Source: Rotaria sp. Silwood1 | Lineage: Eukaryota; Rotifera; Eurotatoria; Philodinida; Philodinidae | NCBI GenBank assembly: GCA_905250075.1 | Contig: CAJNOP010000277.1 | Location: 188,588 to 252,587, forward strand | Direction of reading: 5' to 3' | DNA: 64,000 bases | Part shown: in pieces, positions 35,338 through 47,935 of the stretch | Numbering within the stretch: position 1 is the stretch's first letter | How the letters are laid out: each line of letters begins with the position of its first letter | Translations under genes and position numbers: made by a program | The notes under the pieces: model-generated | The model's input: the letters and a program-made list of their open reading frames with translations, nothing else | Told to the model about the DNA's origin: nothing | The model's database searches: none

Positions 35338-36057
35338 CAGTCGAGTCCGCCTATAAGGGCGCAGTCGAGGTTTCTAAAAGAGGCTCTTATATCCGGACCG
35401 TTCCTTTATCCGAACTATATGTAAAACAGTGCAAAAATTGTTTCTTGTCAACATTTATTAAGTAGTACATAGACATACATAAATTTACTTAAAGAAATCC
35501 GTGATTTTACTTTGAGTACGATTAATTAAAGCGTTCTTTTCGATCATGTCTTCGATATCATAGTATGAATTATACTCTGTAAAATTCTCTTCCAAATACT
35601 TGCGAACCATCGAAAGATGCATCAGTGCATCTTTATGAGAGACACCTGCCATCGGTTCATCAACAATATCGGCTTCTTCTTCGTCTTCTTCTTCTAAAAT
35701 ATATATTACCTTTTGGATGGATGAATATCTGACCCCTTCATTGAAGAAACAGCAAGTATATATACATAGGAGAGAGACAATAGATGGACTAGAGAAAAAG
35801 TCGAGAAGCTTCGCCCGACTGTTTAGAAAATGAATAATAGACAGAAAAAGAAAATGGTTCTTCTTACTCAGCAAAAACGTCAGTTAGGACAAGTGAGTAA
35901 GACGAAAAAGAGCATACGTGCAACAGATGAATAGTAAAAGAAAAGAACATACAATATGGCTCTTTTATGCGGACTCAAATCGCAAAAAAGCGCCAAAACA
36001 AAGCTCTTATAAGCGAACCGCTCCTTTATCCGGAGCTCTTATAAGTGGACTCGACTG
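35338..36057. mobile_element. Internally deleted pogo/Tigger-type element
   Basis: 720 bp with termini CAGTCGAGTCCGCCTATAAG and the complement of CAGTCGAGTCCACTTATAAG, each flanked by TA. The CAGT start, TA duplication and transposase tail fit the pogo/Tigger group. Further words (CTCTTATAAGCGRAC, CTCCTTTATCCGG) recur at both ends. Only the transposase C-terminus remains (35485-35694), so the element cannot move by itself. Confidence 0.8.
35485..35694 (-). pseudogene. pogo/Tigger transposase C-terminus with PCNA-binding motif
   Basis: After an acceptor-like TATATTTTAG, an exon of 69 codons reads an acidic run, then HKDALMHLSMVRKYLEENF, and ends QSKITDFFK then stop. The pattern VRKYLEEN...ITDFF is typical of pogo/Tigger transposase tails. 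QxxIxxFF is a PCNA-interacting (PIP) box, known in pogo transposase. The DDE domain and DNA-binding part are deleted. Confidence 0.7.
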
Positions 36058-36236
36058 TAGCTAACTCCTTGTCGTTGATTTCCATTTGTCTATTCGAACA
36101 GTTCCCAAAAAGCCACGCCATCTTTCTTAGAATCATGCATTGATTCAAATAAACACTCCAATCATATTTTCTCTTTGGAATATATATATATAATATTTCG
36201 ATCTGTAGCAACATTTTCCAAAATTTTCAAAAAAGA

Positions 36237-38202
36237 ATGGTACTCATACGAAAACGTCGTGGTGGTCGTCGACATAAAAAATTAAAAGCTATTGATCCAT
36301 TTTATTCCGGTCCAAGAAAACTTCTCGTTGATAAGTTTGTATATATTTTTGTTTTCTTTTATGTAATATTAGTTTTCATTATTATACATTTGTTCTATAG
36401 AAAATTAGTTAGTGCAAATCAAGCACCAAAAAAAGGTGAAAAAATTGATAATAAAATTTCTCATCGTTTTCAACAATTTCTTGATAATAAACAACATGCT
36501 CAAGAATTACAAAAATCATCTAAGAAAAAAAATAAAAATAAATTTAAACAAAATACAAATGAAGATAATGAATATCCAGAACTTGAACAAAAACCAAATG
36601 AATCTGATCGACATTATTTACAAAGATTAGATCATGTAACATAAAAAAAATAATTAATGAAAATAAAACAAAAAAATTATTTAATTTTTTTTGTTTTAGG
36701 AAGTAAAATTTGCATTAGATCGTGCTCGTTATGAATCAAAATATGATGTTAAATTAGTGAATAGTGAAAAAGGTGATCATCAATTTGAAGTTAAAAAAGA
36801 AAAAAGTAAACGATCTGAAAAAAAACTCAAGTAAGTTACGATAAAATTATGAATTATTTAGTCTCTTTATTTAATATATTTGATATTATTCGAAGTCCAT
36901 GAACGTAATTACATAGATGATAATGTCACATAGGTAGATTGCGTGGATTTTCCAGATGTCTGCTTCCATGTTCAATGATCTTTTGTTTTGCTTATAGATA
37001 CTATAAAAAATTCTAGCAAAAATCCTAAAAGGACTTGAGTTCTTATTGAGACTTAACGGAGGTATTGAATATTCAAATGTGACCGTTTGTCAAAGATCTG
37101 TGTAGGATACTTCAAAATCACGATAGTACCGAAAACCTGGTATCCTGTAGGTATTTTTTGCACATAGACATATTAAAAATTCAATCGTTCCATGAAGTTT
37201 TAATAAGAACTGAAAACTTTTTAGAGCTTTCTCTAGAACACTTTGTTATATCTATAGACAAAAAAAAAACCATTGAAATCGCTAAGTAATCACATCTCTT
37301 ATTATGAATTTATTTTAGAAACTCTACTTTTCTACGAACACGTATAATTAGTCTTATTCTTAATTTGCTTATAAGACTCTTGACAACAAAAATATAACCT
37401 AGCGTATGTTATCTGTTGCTAAGGATGGCTTCTCTCCATTGATTTCCTCTTCGCATTATCTGTTTGTTTCTCTTTCATATGAAAGCATTGAGAAGAAGAG
37501 ATGAAACAAGAGAAGTCGCCCTTAGCAACAAATGGCATACCTTAGACGTTATTTTTACTGTCGAGTAGTTGATAAACTAATGTGAGGCATAGCTCATTGT
37601 TTTGATAGATTAAAAAAATGTATATAAATGAAAATATTTTTCGAAGACAAATCGTATCTCTAAGGATGTGGACGCCAATCTTATGGCTTTCAATTTTTAT
37701 TAATTATTTGAACTGACTAAATATATACTCTTGAATTATTTTGTCAAGATGAATATCAATGAGTTTTCTTAACCATTAGAAAAACTAAATCTTGATTTTT
37801 TTGAATTATGTAAAAAAGAATTTAAATAATCTGATGAAATTATTAAATATTTATTTTTTAGACGTTTACAAACTAAAAAAGAAGAAAATAAATTAAAAAA
37901 AGAAGAAAAAAAAATCAAAGATGATGAATTTAAATTATTCCAAGGTAAATTTTATATTAGATATTATTGTATTATAATCTTTCTTTAATTAGATAAACCA
38001 AAATTTGGTGAAATAGTTCATGAACCACCAACATTAACATTACCAAAACGTTCGAAATTTGATAAATCCAAAGTAAAATTTTATTTAATCAATTGTTTAT
38101 TTATTTATTTATTTCTAGGCTGGTATGAAAGATTTATTATTAAAGGAAAAATTAAAAAATCAAAATTCCTTTAATGAAACAAATCGAAAGAAAAACAACT
38201 AA
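36237..38202 (+). CDS. CCDC137-like nuclear coiled-coil protein
   Basis: Exons 36237-36334, 36401-36635, 36700-36830, 37862-37944, 37993-38072 and 38119-38202; 236 residues. The N-terminus is KKLKAIDPFYSGPRK. Then come NQAPKKGEKIDNKISHRFQQ, ESDRHYLQRLDH and a long Lys/Glu-rich helix (QTKKEENKLKKEEKKIK), the layout of CCDC137 family proteins, which are nucleolar/chromosomal and poorly understood. Intron 1 (66 bp) is a multiple of three and has no stop. If retained, it would insert a false membrane segment; the acceptor is supported by the fragment at 31272. Intron 3 is 1.03 kb and holds a hairpin repeat. The stop lies six bases from the stop of the convergent Kv-beta gene. Confidence 0.65.
37398..37550. 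repeat. 150-bp hairpin repeat inside a CCDC137-like intron
   Basis: Arms of about 55 bp. GTTGCTAAGGATGGCTTCTC on the left pairs with GAGAAGTCGCCCTTAGCAAC on the right. It is a MITE-like insertion in intron 3 that explains part of its length. Confidence 0.6.
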
Positions 38203-38208
38203 ATAGAT

Positions 38209-40425
38209 TTATTGTTGAATTTGTTGTTGATGATGAAATGTTTCATTTTTTGTTAACATATAAATATTTGGTTTATTACCAAGGATTCGATCTATATCTG
38301 TCATTATTGATGGAGTTAATTTTGAAACAATCTAAATGTATAAAACAGAAAAAAAAAAGAAACGATTGTTTAAAAATAAAATAAAAATCTGTTTTGTTTT
38401 TACATGTAATGAATTTAGATTTTCATATAATTGTTCAACAGAGGATGCACCAAGTAATACACAATGAACATTTTCATTTTTTAAACACCATGCTAAATGA
38501 AAAGTTATTAGTTAAGAAAAATTTTTAAATTTATTTTTTACGAAGAAAATATTTATTCTTACCAATAGCTAATTGAGCAAGTGTACAATCAAATTTTGAT
38601 GCTAAAATAGCTAATTCTCTTAATTTATCTTGTTGTTTTCGACCTTCGTCATTTAAAACTTTGTCTTTCAACCATCCATAGCCCTACCATAGTGAAAAAG
38701 AAATAAATCCAGTATTTCATATCATTTAATTTTACTTTAAGTGCCGCCCTTGAATGTAATGGTACTCCATCATCATATTTTCCTGTTAATAATCCACATG
38801 CTAAGGGTGACCATGTCATGGTTCCAATACCTAAAAAATAATTGTACACATTTTTTTTAAACCTACATATTTAGCAAACCTATTTTTTTAAAAACATCTG
38901 GTAAAAATACTTCAACTTTTTCACGTTGAAATAAATGATATTCTGTTTGTTCACATATTGGTGGAATTAAATTGAATTGTCGAGCAATTGAATAAGCTTC
39001 CTTTTGATATAATAAAATAATATTTATTCAAATAAAAAAAAAAAAAGCTAATATTATTGTTTTTTTTTTCTTACCATAATTTCCATTGGTGACCATCTTG
39101 ATGTACCCCAATAGAAACAAAGATTATTATTAATTACTTGTGTAAATGCTCGAACAATTTCTTAGAAAATAATTTTTTCTTTTTAAATATTAAATAATAT
39201 TTATTTACCTTCCATTGGTACTGAACTATCAGGTTTATTAGCAAATACGATATCAACATAATCAAGTTGTAAACGTTCAAGACTTGATTTTAAACCTTCA
39301 ATAATATGTTTACGTGAAAGACCTTTTTCAGTTTCAGCTCTAGCAAAAAATGCAAGATTTTGTTTTTTTGTTTTGAATGACTAATTTTCAAATATTTACT
39401 TTCCACCCCAATATATCTTTGTTGATACAATATAAGTTGATCTTTTCCAATTTTTCTTTTTTAAAATTTTTCCAAGTGTTATTTCTGCTCTAATTATATT
39501 TAATAAAAAAAACAAAAGAATAAAGACAAAAATATTTATTTCATAATATTGAAATATCTTACTTTCCAGCTGCATAAACTTCAGCTGTATCAAATAGATT
39601 TATTCCATTTTCATAAGCAATAGTAACTAATTCTTCTGCAATATCATCTGATATTTGTCCACCAAATGTTACCCATGTGCCAAGGCCTAATTGAGAGACT
39701 CGTAAACCATTACGTCCCAAATTTCTAAATGAAATATAATTATTTAAAAAAGACGTTTTATTTTTTTCTATATGAATAAATAATAGTATGAGAACTCTAG
39801 AGTCCGTCCAGTTCGGATCTGAAAATTTTCATCAAGAATAGTTTGAATACAAAATATTTATTATTTGATTTCTATTTACTATTCATAATAAAAGCAACTG
39901 GAATATATCTGTCAGTAACTAGCACTGATTTATATATTGATCTTGTTGATGACATAATAGTGACAAAATCATAGCGAATAGAATAAGATAAACAATAATG
40001 ATAAATTCTTTATTATTATTATTATTATTATTGTTATGTTAATGACAAAATACATCGAATAATAACATTGTTTTTCTGCTTGTAAATCAAGACATTCGTT
40101 CGAATAACAATGAAAAATAATAAGCTACAATAGACTCAACTTCTTTCTATCATTATAAGAAAAATAATGATGATAAAACGATATCTTTGTTCAGTAATAC
40201 ATTAAGTTCGTTATATGATTTCAATAGAATTATCATTATATTTATTTATTTATTCTTTTAAATCAAAGATGTAATATAATTCATGTCAAATATGATTAGT
40301 TTTTTTCTTTATAATTCATAAAGTCTTTCATTAATTTTTATCATATTCTTGTAGTAATTATATGATAAAAAGAAATTTAGAACTTACTTGTAGGCCATTG
40401 GCATCGATTTTGTTACTCCTGACAT
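38209..40425 (-). CDS. KCNAB: Voltage-gated K+ channel beta subunit (aldo-keto reductase fold)
   Basis: Ten exons (complement): 40388-40425, 39563-39724, 39400-39489, 39209-39339, 39075-39160, 38880-39000, 38736-38830, 38563-38683, 38404-38492 and 38209-38331; 351 residues. Kv-beta proteins form NADPH-binding tetramers under Shaker channels. Seen here: [50 protein letters not shown] and [18 protein letters not shown]. The active-site residues fall at D58, Y63, K91 and N131, the same spacing as D85, Y90, K118 and N158 in mammalian Kv-beta2, so the core is intact. The N-terminus is short, without an inactivation ball. Intron 1 is 663 bp; the others are 48-65 bp to about 160 bp. It is convergent with the CCDC137-like gene, so the transcripts probably overlap. 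Confidence 0.92.
40010..40032. repeat. (ATT)n microsatellite
   Basis: About seven ATT units in intron 1 of the Kv-beta gene. Confidence 0.9.
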
Positions 40426-40592
40426 TATTTTTATTCCGACAAATCAACATGATAAACACAATAACGTGAAATTAAACTGACAGCCATTGAATACTAGCGC
40501 TTAAAGTATGCGCAAAACAATGAATATTAACTGAAGAAACGACAAGTTGACTGTGGCAATACCAAAAGAAAACATGAATGTGCACGCTCGAG

Positions 40593-40618
40593 TATATATA
40601 TATATATATATATATATA
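40593..40618. repeat. (TA)13 microsatellite
   Basis: Uninterrupted TA repeat about 170 bp upstream of the Kv-beta start codon, in its likely promoter region. Confidence 0.9.
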
Positions 40619-41734
40619 GAAGAACAAGAAAATGTGAGGGAACACTACTACTGCAATGCCTAACAAATAATTTATTCTTTTCTTTGACTTACTTGTCTTT
40701 CTCACTCTCTCTCTTTTTTTCCCTTTTGTATGTGAGCAAGAGAACGGTTTGTCGATGGCACGACAACATCGATAAAAAAAAACGAGTGATTGTCTTGGTA
40801 GAAACGTCTTTTCCTTAGCGAAATAGAATGTCTGCATGTGTACACAGGGCACTAAACTGATTATAAAAACCAAGCATATATAAGATTTTTCTATTGTTCG
40901 ACTAATTCATGAATTGAATATCAATATAGAATAAAGAGAGATGCATTAGTAAAAAAAATACTAAAATATTATCATATCATTGATAATATTTATATGATTA
41001 TACAGATCAAATGAAAATCAGTTTTTCGATGTTATTTCAGTTGTAAATTTAATAACTTACTGTCATGAATGTTGTGTCAATCCTTTTTTGAAACTTTTTC
41101 ACGTCCTACAATTCAATTTGAATCGATGAAAAAGTCACGTAGAATATATTGTCTTTATTTATCATAAGATTCAATGAAAAGCAAAAGGATAATTCATGTA
41201 TATTAATTCAATCTATTGACATTTATTGGTTTATTGATAACAATAAACAAATCGTTTATTTTTTTTTCTTTATTCTTTTTTATATTCATTAGACTTCTTT
41301 TAATAAATCTCTACATTTTTTAATATTTTAGACAATTGTACAAAATGAAAACTTTGAATAAGAGAAAAAGAAAAAGAAGTTTAATCAATTTTAATCAATA
41401 ATCAATACAATCAACAAATTATGATCAATGGTTAATATTCATTAAATTTGCTAATGTTGATTACTGTATATTGTTCAAGACATTTGCCAAATGAATTCTA
41501 TTCTACATTTTTTTGTAGTAAATCGCAATAGCATAAATAATAGACTAAACAATGGTCAAGAGTATTTTCAGAGATGATATATCCTATTACGAAGCACGCG
41601 AACAAATTATTCTTGAATGTAATCAAAAATATGATATTTATAAGTTTTATTGTGACAAAATACTGAAATCTCGAATTCATATTTCGATCATTTAAATCAA
41701 TATTTTATATATAGAAAAATCTTGAATGAAATAC

Positions 41735-41764
41735 TATTGATTATTGATTATTGATTATTGATTT
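41735..41764. repeat. (TTGATTA)4 tandem repeat
   Basis: Four perfect 7-bp units in AT-rich DNA. Confidence 0.85.
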
Positions 41765-42211
41765 TGAACAAAGACATATGAAAGATTTTATTATAATAGG
41801 TATTTTCGAGAACTATTGATTGAAAACATTGTTAGACTGCAAAATATTGATAAAATGAAATGAAATTATCATTATTAAAAACTGATCGAATGAGATCCAA
41901 TCCGTGTTTCTCTATTCCATGTGGAGTCAGATGACATATATCATGGAACTAGATATTATTTTTAAATGCAATCATCAATCGAATAAACCTTTAAAATTTT
42001 ATTTTCGTTTGAAACTTGAGTTCACGATAAACTTCACAGTTGAAATTTCTTTTTATTTTAAAGTCTACTTGAGTAATAATTCAAAATTGAAATTTCTTGT
42101 TTTTAAAACAACTGAATATGAAGTATTCTAATTTTGAATCTTTTATCAACAAATATTTATAATGCTCAAATTCAATTTTCTAAATAGAATGGTATTTGGT
42201 TTACGAAGATA

Positions 42212-42720
42212 GAGAGTTCGCTCTTGTTTTCTATATATTTTTGTAGAATAAACCTGTATTATATTACAATTATTATGGATTGAGAAAAACAAGTAATCTG
42301 TTATGTATACATATTCGATTAACCAATAATTTGTAATAAGACATATTGCGTTTTGTTATTAACTATACAGTCAATCATGAATATTGACAAAAGAAATACA
42401 TACATGCACGAGCAAGGGATGCAGATGAAAAGAAATTTTCATAAACAAAAAAAAATTTACTCGTTGTCGACGAAAAGTTTTGGAAGTATTTGAGTATAAT
42501 CTAAGATATGTCAATATTTATGACAGACTGCATAGTTAGTAAGGATACGCAAAATATCGTTATCACCAATAGCTCTTTGGAATGATTATTGATTATAATC
42601 GAATATATATATATATAACAGATTAATCGTTTTTCTCAATCGATAATAATTGTAATATAATAATATAATGCATAGGTCTATTCTACAAAAATCTGTAGAA
42701 CACACAAGCGAACTCTAGAA
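42212..42720. repeat. Inverted repeat with about 120-bp arms
   Basis: Left 42212-42330 (TTACAATTATTATGGATTGA) pairs with the complement of 42590-42718 (TTACAATTATTATCGATTGA). The outer ends share GAGTTCGCTYTTG. The 260-bp spacer has no gene. It is probably a MITE. Confidence 0.6.
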
Positions 42721-44040
42721 ATTTCAATTTTTCAAAACGAAAGTGAAATTATAATTATTATTGAAATTTAATTTCAAGAATGAAGTAAACTTGAATTCTG
42801 TAGTTTTAGAATTTTCGATTTTGTGTTCGCAAAGGAGACGATACGGTTGATAATTCAAAGTTTAGATTCCAATTACTATAAACTCAAACAACTCACTATT
42901 CGACAGTATTTCATATATTGAGATTTATAGGACCAATTCACAGGTATAGAAAACCGTGAAAAGACGCGTTTTGAAATATAAGCATCTATTTCTATAAAGA
43001 CAATTGATCAAAGATGGATCAATTTGTTAAAAAAGAGATACGATTGATCACGATTTTCTTTCAAAACCTTTTCCAAATATTTAACTTTATAAATTATGTT
43101 CTAGTTTTGTTACAGTCGAACATTTTATGAACAAGAAACTTGTATAGATATTATATTTGTCTGTTTTAATTTGTTCTTCGTCTGTCTTCTTTACGTTTAT
43201 TTCTCCCTTAATTCAATGATGTTAGAGAATTCGATTAGTATACGGTTAGGCACTCTAACCTTGTGAACGATAATAAATCCCGACTCACTCTTTCCTCTCT
43301 CATATATAAGTTAATGTTCTACGCGAAGCACATACAATTGGAGTGATAGCATCTATACCGAGAATATTGATAACGCTACTATTCCAGTTCAATGGAGTAC
43401 ATTATTTCATATAGTTATTCATATCTATTTGAAATAAAGACTGAGTTTTGTAACAAGTTTATAGAATAAATAATGTTAGAAAAATGTATGATCAATCCAT
43501 GGTAATTTAGTGAACAATGAAAACGACTGAAAACCACTAGCAACTCGGTAGACTCATGTAGCAAGCCAATTGAATTCAAGAGAACGAAAGAAAACTCGTC
43601 TTATTCGCTTAAATTTGATCGGTCTTTCACATAAGTCCAGAGAGCCGTTAATGTTTCCAGTCCTCTCGTGTCGGTGACCTTTCTTGTCTTGTCTAGTGTC
43701 ATGAGAAGACAAAAAAGAAATGAAGAAAGATTTGTATGGATCATGGAAAAAGAAAAACTATAGGAAAAACAAGTTCATGTGTGTTATATTGAGGTCATGA
43801 GGTCATATTTATCAGTAGTCTCTTTGTCTTTTTTCTTGATTAGTTCTGATTTCAAATCATTTTTGACTGTCAACCTAGCAATATGATTAGACTATTATTT
43901 GAACGATAGAAATATTCTTCTGCTACTCATACCTACGCAGAAAGATAAAGAGTAAAACGATGTTTTTAGGCATCGAACGCAAAATTCGACTAAAAACAAC
44001 GCTGCAATGTAGAAAGCAATTCAAGAAACAAAGACAGATA

Positions 44041-44132
44041 TGGAGTGTCGGTGGAGTGTCGGTGTGTGGGTGTGGGTATGGTATGTGGATGTAGGTGTGA
44101 TATTGCTGAAGAGAAGACCCACACCCACACCC
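44041..44132. repeat. Telomere-like head-to-head block
   Basis: A G-strand half (GTGTGTGGGTGTGGGTATGG) and a C-strand half (CCCACACCCACACCC) flank the core GCTGAAGAGAAGAC. TTTA follows the C-strand end. Confidence 0.7.
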
Positions 44133-44671
44133 TTTACATCTGCAGGCAGATTGATGGTATATGATCTAGTATCCTTTGTAAGGCAGTATAAAAAGAACAT
44201 GTATGTGGCCACCACTATAAAATTTCTCTAGCAACGACAACTCCGTCAAATAGACGGTTTGTAAAAGTTCTGAAAGTGTCCATCAAAGAGAATTTTACTG
44301 TAACAACATTTTTTCAATCATACATTTATTCCTTATCAATTTTGACTACAGACAAAGGCACTGTTGTACGTATTTGTAACGAAATGTATAATCTTCATCT
44401 ATCTGTTCCCCTCTATTTGACCGTGTGACCTCTATAGTATACTGCTATTCATTGTCCATCTCTTCTATATTAGCCTATGTTCTGTGTGTGAGCGGGACGA
44501 TTTGTTGTGTGAAAAAACCAAATGGAGCGACTATTACTACCTCACGGATATTTCTTCCTTCAAGTTCGTTACAGTATTGACGGTATCGGTCAAATAGAAC
44601 AGATGAGTGTATGCATATAAATATTGACCTTCATATAAAAAGTTGATAAGAATAAATTAGCGAAAGTAAAG

Positions 44672-46381
44672 ATGGAATATTTAGACATTGGATTCAATGA
44701 TTTACCTGATGAAATCCTTATGATTATTTTCAAAAAACTCAACAATCTTGATGTATTTTATTCTTTACAAGGTGTCAATCAGCGAATAAATAAAATTATT
44801 CAGGATCGAGTTTTTACAAATCGTTTGATTTTTGTTAAATGGTTATCAGACAGTTTTATCGATCTGATTTGTTGTGATATGATACTTGATCGATTTTGTT
44901 TACAAATTTTACCAGAAATTCATCATAACATTAAATGGCTTGATCTTGAATCATCATCGATGAAACATGTTTTACGTACTGCTCATTATCCTAATTTACG
45001 TAGTCTCGGTCTCTATAATATTCATGAAGAGTCAATTCAATGTCTTTTTACTGGTAAGAAGTTTCAGTTCCATTATATTTCAATCTAATTTTCACTGGTT
45101 TGTTTAGATGAAGCTCTTTCATCTGGTATGTTCAAAAACCAGATTACAACACTTTTAATTACAATTGATAATAATAAGGTGAAGTTGAAGACCGTTGTAA
45201 ACATATATGATTCTATTTTGAGTGTTTTCACCAATCTAAATGATTTCATGTTATACGAATCATCGTATAAAAATCGTCTACGATTATTTTTTCATGACCC
45301 ACCTCCTCATACATTTTGTTCTTCAACTCTTCGGAAATTAAGTGTTAGATTACAATGTATTGATGATTGTCTTTATCTTCTCGATGGTCGATTTAATCAA
45401 CTTCAGACACTCTATGTTGATTTGGTTAATCTCCATGGTTCACATAGGATTCAAAATAAAGTTAGTTTTATAAGAACAATCTTTATATTATCAATTAACA
45501 AACTAAATTTTGTTTTTTAGAAAGATTTGCCAAATCTAAAATGTTTTTCCTTGTCATGTAATGGCGAAAGTTATAATTATAATGAAACAATTCTTCCCCT
45601 TCTCGATCGAATGTTCAATCTCGAAGAATTGGGTTTGTATCTGGCGGTGAATGTTAATGGAACATTTATTGATGGAAATCATTTGAAGAGAAATATTATT
45701 GATTATATGCCACGATTAAATCAATTTTCATTTTATCTTCGTTCAGTCATGCATATTCGGAATCAAGTGAATTTACCATCAACAGAAGATATTAAACGCA
45801 CATTTATTGACTTTTCAGATCATGAAATCATTTCTTATGTTGATTATTTTCGCGAGGCAGAACAAGGTCGATGTCATATTTATTCATATCCATCTTTTAT
45901 GCCATATTATGGTGGTATTTCAAATAATTTTCCAGGAGGATTATTCAAATATGTTCGTGCAGTATCATTGTATGATGAACAGCCTTTTGATCATGAATTT
46001 TTTCTTCGAATTGTTCAATCATTTCCATTGATGGAAAAACTGGCTTTAACTAATAAGAAACCACAAAATTGGAAGCAATCTTATTCATCGAACAATAATA
46101 ATGAAAATTTATCTGTTATTGAATATTCTTGTCTTAATGAACTTGTTATTATCGATGTTCATGATGATTATATTGAAGAATTTCTGATTGATACTAAAAC
46201 GTATTTGCCAAAGAATGTCTTTCTTTCTATCAAGTATGAATCATTGAAACGTGTAACACATAATTTTGCAAGAGATGCTACACGAATTAATTGTGCGAAA
46301 ATAAATGAATTGGAATTATTTCCTGAAACACGATATTCGACTTCTTTACAAGAATATTTTCCTTATGCAAAAATATACTAG
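44672..46381 (+). CDS. F-box protein with degenerate leucine-rich region
   Basis: Exons 44672-45053, 45108-45460 and 45521-46381; 531 residues. The F-box at residues 8-50 (FNDLPDEILMIIFKKLNNLD, then YSLQGVNQRINKII) is the Skp1-binding module of SCF ubiquitin ligases. The rest has irregular Leu-rich strands (WLDLES, LRSLGLYNI, LRKLSVRL, LKCFSLSCNG, KLALTNKK), so it probably forms a substrate-binding solenoid. Introns are 54 and 60 bp. Bdelloids carry very many such genes; a specific target cannot be inferred. All three exons are open in frame and the gene looks intact. Confidence 0.8.
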
Positions 46382-46639
46382 TCAAACATATTTGAAAGAA
46401 CACGACAATAAAGTAAAAAAAATCTTTATAGAGATACAAATAATTATGTGTGATAAGTAACAATATGTGAAATAACTTAGTTTTGTTTGAATAAATACGT
46501 ATGTGTATAATGTATTTGGTTAGAAGATAAGTTCTACAAGTTTTCTTTTGTTTAACACTAAATCTATTTTATGAGTAAGATATGTAACATCAGTCAAGAA
46601 TATGATCGCCATTATTTTTGAGAATGTTCGTTCATTTTG
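46382..46639. other. 3' flank of the F-box gene, no feature
   Basis: AT-rich with an AATAAA-type signal (CAATAAAGTA) near 46407, a likely polyadenylation site. Confidence 0.4.
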
Positions 46640-47430
46640 CTGGCAATTGTTCGATCTCATGTTTTGTAGAAACTAGCTGGTTGTGATTCGAAAAACGGAT
46701 AGGGAAGTTGAAAGTGAGTTCATCGAAGTCTTCCTTGTGTTTCTCGCACATATTATTTAGAGGAAAGATCGAAACAATGATAATTCGATAGTGTAACGAC
46801 TTGATGAGCATGGTGCAAAAACTTGTCATATGAACCGTTTAATTTTTTGCTGAATCAATCTTGCAACGTGTAGGTTTCCATTGTCATGAGAGACGATGAT
46901 GACTTTTCGATTAGACAAAACCAGTCGCTCTTAAATCAGAGCTTCATGCAAACGTTGCAATTGTTGAGAATAGAAATAGGCGGTATCGTCTGATTAGTAT
47001 CTAAAACCTCAAAATAGATGACACCATGCATATTCTACCAGATGCACAGCATTGTTTTGTTTAGATGAAATTCTACTTTTGCCTTCGATAATGGGTTTTC
47101 ATTATGTACAAACTCGTAGCTTTTACAGCGGACATCCACGTGACAGACTCCTTTCTCATCTCCAATGGCAATTTCTTCCAAACATGTTTCATGATTCGGT
47201 CAGGTCAACAGCGAAACACGAGTCGATACCCGCTAAGCGAACTTGCCTAAGAATAATTGGCATGGAAGCCAATTTCTGTACTTCTTTATTTTGCTATGAG
47301 AGCGTGAAGATGAGTATTTACTGTCATCTGGAAACAGTTGAGTTGTACAGTCAAAGCACGTGTTGTTCGACGAAGATCGATAGGAAGCAAAGCTTTCAAC
47401 GCTTCGTCATTAAAGTTCACAGATAGCTTT
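46640..47430 (-). pseudogene. mariner transposase relic
   Basis: Read on the minus strand across several frames. A helix-turn-helix-like part comes first (EALKALLPIDLRRTTRALT). Then come IAIGDEKGVCHVD (the GDE of the first catalytic Asp), GVIYFEVLDTNQTI and VSHDNGNLHVARLI (the HDNARPHTA-type motif with the second Asp). Order and spacing fit mariner. There are at least five stops or frameshifts, so it is dead. No terminal repeats were recognised. Confidence 0.7.
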
Positions 47431-47523
47431 GAACGGGGTTTACTCGTCAATGTGGTATCTCTGAAAGAGAATTTTGCAAGCTAACAACAACATGTGGAGC
47501 TGTCGACGAGCTATCGCCGTATG

Positions 47524-47935
47524 CGGGTGTGGGTGGGTGTGGGTGTGGAGTGTGGGTGGGCGTGATTGTGGGTGTGATTGTGTGGGTGGTGTGGGTGTGC
47601 GGTGTGGATGTGGGTGTGGGTGTGGGTGGATGTGGGTGTGTGTGGGTGTGTGGGTATGGGTGTGGGTGTGTGGGTATGAGTGTGGGTGGGTGCGGGTGTG
47701 GGTGTGGGTGTGGGCGTGGGTGTGGATGGGGTGTGGATAGGGTGTGGATGTGGGTGTGAGTGTGGGTATAGTCTTCCAACATCCACACCTAGATCCCACA
47801 TCCACATCCTACCCACACCCCACACCTACACATCCACACCCACATCCTACCCACACCCACACCCCACACGCACACACCCACACCCTACCCACACCCACAT
47901 CCTACCCACACCCCACACGCACACACCCACATCCA
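47524..47935. repeat. Large telomere-like head-to-head block
   Basis: About 245 bp of degenerate GTGTGGG/GTGGATGTGGG repeats, then a core TATAGTCTTCCAAC, then about 155 bp of CCCACA/CCACACC repeats. Reading frames across both strands are open but only encode His/Pro/Thr or Gly/Val/Trp repeats and are not genes. Confidence 0.85.

Larger units (their letters stand above)
40426..44040. other. Intergenic, mostly unassigned
   Basis: AT-rich. It contains the microsatellites, a TTGATTA tandem (41735-41764) and an inverted repeat (42212-42720). A 133-codon minus frame at 40472-40873 spans the TA repeat and has no domain; it is judged non-coding. Confidence 0.5.

Noticed and set aside
40472-40873. 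133-codon minus-strand frame upstream of Kv-beta
   Set aside because: Includes the TA microsatellite (Tyr/Ile run) and no recognised domain; it is probably promoter DNA.
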